Source: Opitutales bacterium (GTDB lineage Bacteria; Verrucomicrobiota; Verrucomicrobiia; Opitutales; Opitutaceae). Taken from it: 6,927 nt of DNA. The stretch is from the NCBI GenBank assembly GCA_021772595.1, contig JAJFLS010000160.1, forward strand, positions 1 through 6,927, given 5' to 3'. The position numbers and the translations under genes were made by a program. Positions 1-5,838 of the stretch are shown piece after piece. Under the pieces are notes generated by a model that was not told the origin of the DNA, ran no database searches, and saw only the letters and a list, made by a program, of their open reading frames with translations. Position 1 is the first letter of the stretch. Each line of letters starts with the position of its first letter.

Positions 1-397
1 CCGGCTTGCTGCCCGATTCGAGGCCGAAGCGGAAGGGTTTCCCCGCGTCCTGGATCTCCTCGATCACTTCGCGCAGCTGGTTCACCTTGATCGGGAAGAC
101 GCCACGGTAGTTCCCTGAGTACTGTTCGTCCTCGATAGAGGCTTGAAATGCCTGGTTGAGCCGCTCGACTCGCTGGCGGAGCAAATCTTGGAAACGGATG
201 AGCATGGGAGCCTTTAAGCCCTTGCTGTTGGCCTCCTTGATCACATCGACGATTCGGATGGAGCGATCGTCGCCGGTGGGCATTACGCAGAGAAAACCCT
301 CCGAATCGACGGAGTAGTAGGGATTGCCCCAGCGATTGAGACCGTAGAGTTCGTTCGAATCGGCAACGGTCCAGCGTTTGGATTTCGGTTCTTTCAA
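1..397 (-). CDS. speA: Biosynthetic arginine decarboxylase, N-terminal part (partial, cut by window edge)
   Basis: PLP-dependent decarboxylation of L-arginine to agmatine, the first step of the agmatine route to putrescine and other polyamines; a cytoplasmic enzyme. Reading the minus strand gives about 132 residues with the characteristic SpeA opening: WTVADSNELYGLNRWGNPYY, then DVIKEANSKGLKAPMLIRF, then the conserved YRGVFPIKVNQ block. In this family the lysine of PIKVNQ forms the Schiff base with PLP. The visible part ends in FGLESGSKP, the usual start of the alanine-racemase-like barrel. The remaining roughly 500 residues lie left of the window. The start is set at a TTG (395-397) because the same frame has a TAA at 410-412 and no ATG or GTG between that stop and the conserved domain. 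No clear Shine-Dalgarno sequence precedes it. The gene is divergent from yajC. Family assignment is confident; the exact start is less so. Confidence 0.93.
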   Translation of the reverse strand, partial: MKEPKSKRWTVADSNELYGLNRWGNPYYSVDSEGFLCVMPTGDDRSIRIVDVIKEANSKGLKAPMLIRFQDLLRQRVERLNQAFQASIEDEQYSGNYRGVFPIKVNQLREVIEEIQDAGKPFRFGLESGSKP

Positions 398-560
398 TGC
401 GTTTCGAAGTTAGGGAATAATGGCGCCCGGGGCAGTGGAATCCAGGCGTTTAATTTGTTTCGGCCGCCTCCTTCTGCGCTTGCATTTTGAAATGCGGCTG
501 GATTGAGTAGCCAACTTCATTTTCAAGTAACGCGTCAAAGCAAACCTTTTAGCACCTTCG
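398..560. other. Divergent intergenic region between speA and yajC
   Basis: This 163-bp gap must hold the start regions of both divergent genes. I could not find a convincing -35/-10 pair for either direction. The only clear structure is a 14-nt dyad, GCATTTTGAAATGC, at 482-495 (two 6-nt arms around TG), listed separately. No good Shine-Dalgarno sequence stands in front of either start. Confidence 0.5.
482..495. promoter_or_regulatory. Short palindrome, possible operator
   Basis: GCATTT and AAATGC are perfect inverse complements around a central TG. Position (66 bp before the yajC start, 85 bp before the speA start in the other direction) would suit a dimeric regulator binding site. The 2-nt centre makes an RNA hairpin less likely than a protein site. 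A 12-base dyad can arise by chance in a window this size, and no known consensus is recognised. Confidence 0.2.
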
Positions 561-884
561 ATGGATCTCATAACACATACTTTAGCTCAGGCGGCCCCTA
601 CGGGCGGCGGATCAGGACTCACTGGATTCCTCCCTATTCTCATCATGTTCGCCGCCATGTACTTTCTTTTGATCGCTCCACAGCGTAAAAAGCAGAAGCA
701 GCATCAGAAAATGGTCACGGAACTGACTTCGGGCGCGGACATTGTCACCTCGGCTGGGATCTACGGAACGATCACCAACGTGAAGGACGACCGCTTCGTG
801 GTCCGCATCGCCGAAAACACGAAGATCGAAATCACCAAAGCCTCGGTCGCGACTGTCCTGTCAAACGACACCGAATCCAACTAA
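561..884 (+). CDS. yajC: Sec translocon accessory subunit YajC
   Basis: Small inner-membrane protein that associates with SecDF and the SecYEG translocon in the holotranslocon; non-essential in E. coli. The 107-residue product has the family layout. A short Gly/Ala-rich N-terminus is followed by one transmembrane helix at about residues 21-38, then the hallmark LIAPQRKKQKQHQKM (37-51), where a basic stretch marks the cytoplasmic side. A small beta domain follows, with GADIVTSAGIYGTI (58-71), matching the family G-D-x-V-x-T-x-G-G-I-x-G pattern, and KIEITKASV (88-96). Length is typical. ATG at 561 is the first start that gives the full membrane anchor; the upstream sequence (accttcg) has no Shine-Dalgarno. 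It stands directly before secDF, the usual yajC-secD-secF order, but a terminator-like hairpin lies between them. Confidence 0.95.
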   Translation: MDLITHTLAQAAPTGGGSGLTGFLPILIMFAAMYFLLIAPQRKKQKQHQKMVTELTSGADIVTSAGIYGTITNVKDDRFVVRIAENTKIEITKASVATVLSNDTESN

Positions 885-898
885 TTTTGCTCATCTCG

Positions 899-928
899 TA
901 AACGCCGCAGGGTCGGCGTTTATTTCTT
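899..928 (+). terminator. Terminator-like hairpin between yajC and secDF
   Basis: TAAACGCCG (899-907) and CGGCGTTTA (914-922) form a perfect 9-bp stem with a 6-nt loop (CAGGGT), followed by TTTCTT. This is the shape of a Rho-independent terminator, though the T tract is short and interrupted. It begins 14 nt after the yajC stop and ends 26 nt before the secDF start. It could end a yajC transcript, act as a partial terminator that lowers secDF relative to yajC, or protect the yajC 3' end. The stem is visible in the sequence; its function is inferred. Confidence 0.6.
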
Positions 929-954
929 AATACAAGAAATCTCATTTTCGAATC

Positions 955-3498
955 ATGTCTGGAAAGCATCTCTGGAAACTCCTTCTGACAATCGTCATCG
1001 TCGGATTCTCGCTGTCGTATCTCATTCCTTTGGAAGACCAAGACTTTGCGGAGTTCCTTCGCGAAGCGAGCGACAACCCGGAATTTACCGAAATCCTGGA
1101 TCGAGCCGTCGAGCTCGAAGAAGGCGATACCAAAGTCGTCAGCGTCTACATGGCCCTCAAGACCATCGGGACCGAGGAGAAGATCGATCTTTCGCAGTAC
1201 TTTCCCCAGATCAATCTCGAACGTTCGCTCCGCAACGTCGATAAGCGTAACAAGATTCTGCTTACGGCGCTTCTAAACGAATCGAAGGCGGACTTGAAAC
1301 GCGGCCTGGACATCGCGGGTGGGGTGGCGATGACCTTGCAAGTCGATCCGGCTGCGTTTGAAGGAGTCGAGGCTTATGAGCGCAGGGAAAAGCTTTCCAA
1401 GGCGATTGAAATCATCGGAGCCCGCGTGGATACCTATGGTGTGTCGGAGCCGATTGTTCGGTCAATTGGGGACGAGCGAATCGAAGTGCAGATCGCGGGC
1501 ATCAGCCTGAAGGACAACCCGGAAGTACTCGATGACATCAAACGCCCGGCGCGCCTGGATTTCCGCGAAGTGCACCGGACTGATCGGCCGGGAATCGATC
1601 CTGTGCCTTTCGGCTACGAGGCGATGACGCTTTCGCGCGAAAGTGGAGACCAAGTTTTCGAGGAGACTCTATACATTAATAAATTTCCTGCGTTGACCGG
1701 TAAGTACGTGGATAAGGCAAACGCGGTCCAGAATTCGGTGGGCGGCTATGAGATTTCGCTTAGTTTCGACAGCGAGGGTTCGAGTCGCTTTGGCGATCTC
1801 ACGAGCAAGCTGGCACCGACTCAAGGGAATCCGCCTGGAAGATTGGCGATTGTTTTGGACGGCAAACTCTACTCGGCTCCGAACGTGAACGAGCCGATTT
1901 ATGGAAATGCGTCGATTTCCGGTAGTTTCACGCAACGGGAAGCTGTTGAACTCGCTAATGTGTTGAACAACCCGCTCGAGTTTAGTCTCGCGGTCGCGGA
2001 GCTTTACGAAGTCGGCCCAACGCTGGCGGAGACCGCCGTTGATTCCGGCAAGAAGGCGGCCTATTGGGGCGTTTCGTTGGTCGCCGCTTTCATGCTAACC
2101 TATTACATGGTGGGTGGCGTGATCGCGTTGACGACGGTAGTTCTCAATCTTGTGATTGTTCTAGGCGCATTGGCGAGCGTTGGCGCTACGCTGACGTTAC
2201 CGGGAATCGCGGGTGTGATTCTCACTATTGGTATGGCGGTGGATGCGAACATCCTTATTTTCGAGCGTATTCGCGAAGAGCTGCGAGCCGGCAAGACGCT
2301 GAAATCCGCGCTGCTGGGCGGATTCGATAAGGTGTTCTCCACGATCTTCGATGCGAACGTGACGACCTTTTTGGTCGCGCTGGTCATGTTTTACCTCGGC
2401 ACTGGTCCGGTAAAAGGTTTCGGCCTGACGCTGGCGATCGGAGTGATAACCACGATGTTCTGCGCTTTAGTGGTAAGTCGACTGCTACTCGAATTGCTGA
2501 TCGAAACTAATCTCATGAAAAAGTTCCCGATGCTGTCTATCGTGAACAAACCGAAGATCTCTTTCCTGAAATTCCGTTTGCCTGCATTCGCCTCATCTTG
2601 GTCGCTGGTCCTTATTGGGATTATCGCGTTGTTTATAAAATGGGATTCCATATTCGGAATCGACTTTACCGGTGGCGACGAGGTTTCGCTATCGTTCCAA
2701 ACGCGTATCGAAGAATCGGATATCGTTAATCTGGCTGTTGAGCAGAATTTGGGCGAAGTGAGCGTGCAGTACGTGTCGCCGCTTGGCGGAGGCGCGGAAG
2801 TTCTTAAGGTTCAAACGCCGTTCGAAATGGGCGAAGGAGTCGTTGAGGCATTGCAGCAATCATTTCCTGCGGCCGGCCTAACGGTCGATGGCAAGAACGT
2901 GATCGGCCCATCCGTTGGAGGGGAAATTCAGAAGAATGCGCTTTACGCTATCGGTTTGTCGCTTGGGTTGATTTTGCTCTATATCGCGGTTCGCTTCGAG
3001 ATAGGTTATGGCATTGGCGCGATTGTGGCGACGATTCACGATATCTTGCTGACGATTGGCGTATTCGTTCTCGTGCCGGGGCATCAGTTCACGGCTCCGA
3101 TGATCGCGGCGATTCTGTTGATTGTCGGTTATTCGCTCAACGATACGATCGTCGTGTTTGACCGGATACGCGAAGAATTGCAGCTCAAGCCGACGGCGAA
3201 GCTCTACGATATCGTGAACCTCGCTTTGAACGCGGTGCTGTCTCGTTCGTTGCTCACAAGTATGACGACGTTGCTGGCCGCGGGTTCGCTCTGGTTTTTC
3301 GGCACAGGCGTCATCAACGACATCGCTTTCACTTTCATGATCGGTATCATAACCGGTACCTTCTCTTCGATATTCATCGCGAGCCCGATCTTCTTTTGGT
3401 GGCACAAGGGCGATCGCCGTAGCGTCGAGAAGAGTCACGACGTTGCGCCTGAGTACGAATGGCAAGCAGGGGTGAAGGAAGTCAAGGAGGGTAGCTAA
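955..3498 (+). CDS. secDF: Protein translocase subunit SecDF (fused SecD-SecF)
   Basis: Inner-membrane RND-family accessory motor of the Sec pathway, which uses the proton gradient to help draw preproteins out on the periplasmic side after SecA-driven translocation. The 847 residues contain both halves in one chain. SecD half: TM1 about 7-24; a large periplasmic domain with the D1 motif RGLDIAGG (116-123); TM2-6 about 369-515 with GMAVDANILIFERIREEL (426-443). SecF half: TM7 about 547-563; GIDFTGGDE (568-576); TM8-12 about 662-815 with GYSLNDTIVVFDRIREEL (725-742) and SRSLLTSMTT (763-772). By alignment in mind with Thermus SecDF, Asp430, Asp730 and Arg764 match its proton-relay residues. At 847 aa it is longer than the roughly 735-aa Thermus protein; part of the excess is an acidic stretch at about 26-110 before the D1 motif. 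ATG at 955 keeps TM1; no Shine-Dalgarno is evident. recJ follows after 8 nt. Confidence 0.97.
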   Translation: MSGKHLWKLLLTIVIVGFSLSYLIPLEDQDFAEFLREASDNPEFTEILDRAVELEEGDTKVVSVYMALKTIGTEEKIDLSQYFPQINLERSLRNVDKRNKILLTALLNESKADLKRGLDIAGGVAMTLQVDPAAFEGVEAYERREKLSKAIEIIGARVDTYGVSEPIVRSIGDERIEVQIAGISLKDNPEVLDDIKRPARLDFREVHRTDRPGIDPVPFGYEAMTLSRESGDQVFEETLYINKFPALTGKYVDKANAVQNSVGGYEISLSFDSEGSSRFGDLTSKLAPTQGNPPGRLAIVLDGKLYSAPNVNEPIYGNASISGSFTQREAVELANVLNNPLEFSLAVAELYEVGPTLAETAVDSGKKAAYWGVSLVAAFMLTYYMVGGVIALTTVVLNLVIVLGALASVGATLTLPGIAGVILTIGMAVDANILIFERIREELRAGKTLKSALLGGFDKVFSTIFDANVTTFLVALVMFYLGTGPVKGFGLTLAIGVITTMFCALVVSRLLLELLIETNLMKKFPMLSIVNKPKISFLKFRLPAFASSWSLVLIGIIALFIKWDSIFGIDFTGGDEVSLSFQTRIEESDIVNLAVEQNLGEVSVQYVSPLGGGAEVLKVQTPFEMGEGVVEALQQSFPAAGLTVDGKNVIGPSVGGEIQKNALYAIGLSLGLILLYIAVRFEIGYGIGAIVATIHDILLTIGVFVLVPGHQFTAPMIAAILLIVGYSLNDTIVVFDRIREELQLKPTAKLYDIVNLALNAVLSRSLLTSMTTLLAAGSLWFFGTGVINDIAFTFMIGIITGTFSSIFIASPIFFWWHKGDRRSVEKSHDVAPEYEWQAGVKEVKEGS
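3485..3490 (+). promoter_or_regulatory. Strong Shine-Dalgarno (AGGAGG) for recJ, at an unusual distance
   Basis: AGGAGG lies inside the last codons of secDF. It is 16 nt from the TTG at 3507, the only conventional start available for recJ, which is long. It is 7 nt from an in-frame ATA at 3498, which is ideal. It is the only good Shine-Dalgarno match seen before any gene in this window, and points to translational coupling of recJ to secDF. Confidence 0.5.
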
Positions 3499-3506
3499 TA
3501 TCCGTC

Positions 3507-5222
3507 TTGACGATTTGGGAATACAATCCGCCTCCGTCTAAGATAGTAGGGACTTTACGAAAGCAGCTTCAAGTCGGCGATGCTGTCGCCGAGCTCGTCG
3601 CCCGGCTCGGATTTATCGACCCGGAAGAGGCTCGTCGATTCTTACATCCGAAATTGAGCGAGATCGCCTGCCCGTTCGAGATCCCGAACCTTAAGGAAGC
3701 CGCGCAGAGGATTTGCCACGCGATCGACAATGGACAGCGGGTCGTCATATGCGGCGACTACGATGTCGATGGCGTCACGAGCACGACGCTGCTCGTGGAT
3801 ATACTCCAGAAGTTCGATACGTTCCCGAGTTTTATAGTGCCGTTGCGTTTGAAGGAAGGCTATGGCTTGTCTCAACTCGCGGCGGAGCGAGCCATGGATT
3901 GCGGCGAAGCGGCGGATTTGTTTATCGCGCTCGACTGCGGTACCAATTCGATTGAAGAGGCGGAGTATATTCTGTCGAAAGACTGTGATCTTGTGATCGT
4001 GGATCACCACCAATCCAAGCGGCCGTTGCCCGAAAAGGCCTTGCTTGTGAATCCGCATGTGCGGGGCGATGAGCGCAACGAAGCCTGGCGTTTGTGCACG
4101 GTTGGGCTCGTTTTCAAATTGGCCCATGGGATTCTCAAGCTTCGACGAGAGCAGGGCGATCAGCGGGCTTTCGACATCACGCTTCGCGAGTACCTCGATT
4201 TAGTTTCTATGGGGACGCTCGCGGATCTCGTGCCGCTTATTCACGAGAATCGGACGTTTACTCGGGTGGGTCTCAATACGCTTTCGAAAACGAAACGAAA
4301 GGGATTGCAGAGTCTGATGGATGTTTCCGGGATGACCGCGAGTCACGGCGTGAATGCGGTGGATGTCGCGTTCAAGATCGGCCCTCGAATCAACGCGAGC
4401 GGGCGACTGGCGGACGCAGCGCTGGCCGTGGAGCTTTTGCTCAGCGAAGACTCGAGCTATTGCATGGAGACTTCGCTGAAACTGGATTCGTTCAATCGGG
4501 AGCGTCGGGAGATCGAGAAACGCATTGCCGAGGAAGCGAAGCAACAGGTTGAGAATGGACAATTGGAAAGCAGAGGACTGGTTGTTTACGGAGCAGATTG
4601 GCATCCGGGCGTGGTCGGGATCGTGGCGAGTCGCCTATCGCGAGCGTATGGGCGACCGACGATCGTGCTTGGCCAGGAAGGAGCGCTCGCGAAAGGATCC
4701 GGGCGAAGCGTCGCCGGCGTGGATCTGGTTGAAGTACTGGGCGGATTTTCCGAACGATTAGAAAGCTGGGGCGGACATCCTATGGCCGTAGGCATCTCCA
4801 TATTAGCTGATCGCGTAGCCGAGTTTCGAGTCAATTTCGACAAGGCGGTGAAGGCGTTTATGGATACGCATCAGATGGATAAGGCGCTGGAGATTTCGAC
4901 GTTTATAGATCTAGACGATGTGGGACCTGGGCTGATGAGTGAGATCGCGCTGATCGAGCCGTTCGGCCAGCAAAATCCGGAACCGATATTCGCGACGAAG
5001 AAAGTGGTTTTCAGACAGCGCCCCAAGGTGTTCAAGGATACGCACTTTCGCTTTTCACTTTCGGATTGCAAAAAGCGTTCTATTCAAGGAGTCGCTTGGA
5101 ATATGGCCGATCGTATACCGAAATTGAATACGCCCGTCGATATCGCCTATCGACTCGCATGGAATTCATTCGGGTGGCAGAAGATTCTTCAAATCGACTT
5201 GATCGATTGGAAGGCGAGCTGA
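3507..5222 (+). CDS. recJ: Single-stranded-DNA-specific 5'-3' exonuclease RecJ
   Basis: Cytoplasmic DHH-family nuclease that degrades single-stranded DNA 5' to 3' in recombinational repair (RecFOR route), mismatch repair and stalled-fork processing, using Mn2+ or Mg2+. The 571-residue product is close to the E. coli length (about 577). DHH core: GDYDVDG (83-89), ALDCG (141-145), the signature VDHHQ (165-169) and SMGTLADLVPL (234-244). DHHA1 part: GPRINASGR (292-300), WHPGVVGIVASRL (365-377), GSGRS (397-401), GGHPMAVG (422-429). The C-terminal OB-type domain includes EPFGQQNPEP (484-493). All metal-ligand motifs are intact, so the enzyme should be active. The start is TTG at 3507: an in-frame TAG at 3492-3494 closes the frame upstream, and no ATG or GTG lies between. 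An ATA at 3498 is a possible rare alternative. The 8-nt gap after secDF suggests one transcript. Confidence 0.96.
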   Translation: MTIWEYNPPPSKIVGTLRKQLQVGDAVAELVARLGFIDPEEARRFLHPKLSEIACPFEIPNLKEAAQRICHAIDNGQRVVICGDYDVDGVTSTTLLVDILQKFDTFPSFIVPLRLKEGYGLSQLAAERAMDCGEAADLFIALDCGTNSIEEAEYILSKDCDLVIVDHHQSKRPLPEKALLVNPHVRGDERNEAWRLCTVGLVFKLAHGILKLRREQGDQRAFDITLREYLDLVSMGTLADLVPLIHENRTFTRVGLNTLSKTKRKGLQSLMDVSGMTASHGVNAVDVAFKIGPRINASGRLADAALAVELLLSEDSSYCMETSLKLDSFNRERREIEKRIAEEAKQQVENGQLESRGLVVYGADWHPGVVGIVASRLSRAYGRPTIVLGQEGALAKGSGRSVAGVDLVEVLGGFSERLESWGGHPMAVGISILADRVAEFRVNFDKAVKAFMDTHQMDKALEISTFIDLDDVGPGLMSEIALIEPFGQQNPEPIFATKKVVFRQRPKVFKDTHFRFSLSDCKKRSIQGVAWNMADRIPKLNTPVDIAYRLAWNSFGWQKILQIDLIDWKAS

Positions 5223-5247
5223 GGGTAGGGACTGTGGGGAAATTGCC

Positions 5248-5273
5248 CGCAGATTATCCAGATGAACGCACAT
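5248..5273. repeat. Triple-heptamer array, CGCAGAT variant (degenerate)
   Basis: Three related heptamers: CGCAGAT (5248-5254), TCCAGAT (5257-5263) and CGCACAT (5267-5273), separated by TA and GAA. Their starts are 9 and then 10 nt apart, the same spacing as in the arrays at 5293 and 5621. Two units carry one or two differences from CGCAGAT, so this looks like a decayed copy. It begins 26 nt after the recJ stop. Confidence 0.55.
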
Positions 5274-5292
5274 GGAGTATTTGTTTTTTGCC

Positions 5293-5318
5293 CACGGATG
5301 ACACGGATCTACACGGAT
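5293..5318. repeat. Triple-heptamer array, CACGGAT variant
   Basis: Three exact copies of CACGGAT at 5293-5299, 5302-5308 and 5312-5318, separated by GA and CTA (starts 9 and 10 nt apart). No inverse-complement partner (ATCCGTG) is found nearby, so this is a single arm. Arrays of this style are familiar to me as dispersed intergenic repeats in Verrucomicrobiota and some other phyla; that is recollection, not a search result. Confidence 0.75.
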
Positions 5319-5379
5319 GAAAAATAGTAGAGCTGGTCCCACTCAACGCATGGGCGTCAAATTACCGTGTTTTTTCAAA

Positions 5380-5452
5380 TGTAGGAGCCTGCTTGCAGGC
5401 GATTGTTTAACTGGGCTTGGCAAAGCAAATCGCCTGCAAGCAGGCTCCTACA
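5380..5452. repeat. REPIN-like perfect 25-bp inverted repeat
   Basis: The left arm (5380-5404, beginning TGTAGGAGCCTG) and the right arm (5428-5452, ending CAGGCTCCTACA) are perfect inverse complements over 25 nt, separated by a 23-nt loop. Each arm also contains its own small palindrome, GCCTGCTTGCAGGC. The arm has the layout of the REP sequences of Pseudomonas (GTAGGAGC, then a short palindrome around CTTG, then CGAT). Two such units in opposite orientation make a REPIN, a short element mobilised in trans by a REP-associated tyrosine transposase (RAYT). No transposase gene is in the window. Lying between convergent genes, the hairpin could also stabilise or end the recJ transcript. Confidence 0.8.
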
Positions 5453-5617
5453 AATCCCACGTGGTCGCGCCTTTTTCAGCGGCTTGTCTCGGCGTAGCAG
5501 CGCGTAGACGGAAGCAGAAACTTATTTCCTGATCACGCTAAGCGGGAGAAGGAACTCGCGCATCATCTCGAAAGTTCCATGCATACAAATCATTGAAACG
5601 ACCTTTGAGAATATGAT

Positions 5618-5695
5618 AACCACTGAGGACACTGATGAACACTGATATGCTCGAATTGAGCCAAGATCTCAGTGTTATCAGTGTCCTCAGTGGTT
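5618..5695. repeat. Large imperfect inverted repeat built from CACTGAT arrays
   Basis: The left arm (5618-5645) and right arm (5669-5695) pair over a perfect 19 bp (AACCACTGAGGACACTGAT) and, past a one-base bulge (G5637), a further 8 bp; the loop is 23 nt (5646-5668). The left arm is itself a triple-heptamer array: CACTGAG (5621), CACTGAT (5630), CACTGAT (5640), starts 9 and 10 nt apart. The right arm, read on the other strand, has spacing 9 and 9. The transcript of either strand could form a long hairpin. Confidence 0.8.
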
Positions 5696-5838
5696 TAACA
5701 AAATCTTCGCTGTGGTTTTCAATAGATCGCTCTTTGATTGTATGGGTATTAACGTGATTTATAAGTCGATGCACTAGCGAACGCAGAGAGCGATGACAAA
5801 AATTCTCAAGGGAATCCTCTTCGTCTGCTTGCAGTTTC

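Larger units (their letters stand above)
5223..5838. other. Gene-free, repeat-rich interval between convergent genes
   Basis: This 616-bp stretch lies between the 3' ends of recJ (+) and the isomerase-like gene (-). Short open frames here have no recognisable protein content and run across the repeats, so I call no gene. It holds three triple-heptamer arrays, a REPIN-like 25-bp inverted repeat and a larger imperfect inverted repeat, all listed separately. The remaining parts (5321-5379, 5453-5617 and 5696-5838) show nothing I can name. At 5486-5509 there is a weak dyad (GTCT...AGAC with inner GCG...CGC) and a GCGTAG direct repeat, possibly the remains of another repeat. No convincing Rho-independent terminator was found for either gene. 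Confidence 0.7.

Noticed and set aside
503..531. Candidate promoter for yajC (TTGAGT with a box about 17 nt later)
   Set aside because: The downstream hexamer AGTAAC is too unlike TATAAT to support a call.
2878..3465. 195-codon open frame on the minus strand
   Set aside because: It lies wholly inside secDF, which has clear motifs on the plus strand; its own product is charged, low in hydrophobic residues and unlike any family.
5248..5318. Possible CRISPR array from regularly spaced short repeats
   Set aside because: Units are 7 nt with 2-3 nt spacers, far too short for CRISPR, and no cas gene is present.
5317..5532. Short plus-strand open frame after recJ
   Set aside because: It runs straight through the REPIN-like inverted repeat and has no recognisable domain or ribosome binding site.
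5538..5774. Short minus-strand open frame
   Set aside because: It spans both arms of the CACTGAT inverted repeat, so its sequence is explained by the repeat; no protein family resemblance.
5782..5797. Possible fourth heptamer array (CGCAGAG followed by CGATGAC)
   Set aside because: Only one unit resembles the heptamer and the spacing rule is not met.
5800..5830. Terminator for the isomerase-like gene on the minus strand
   Set aside because: Only a 4-bp stem (ATTC/GAAT) before a T run is visible, too weak to call.
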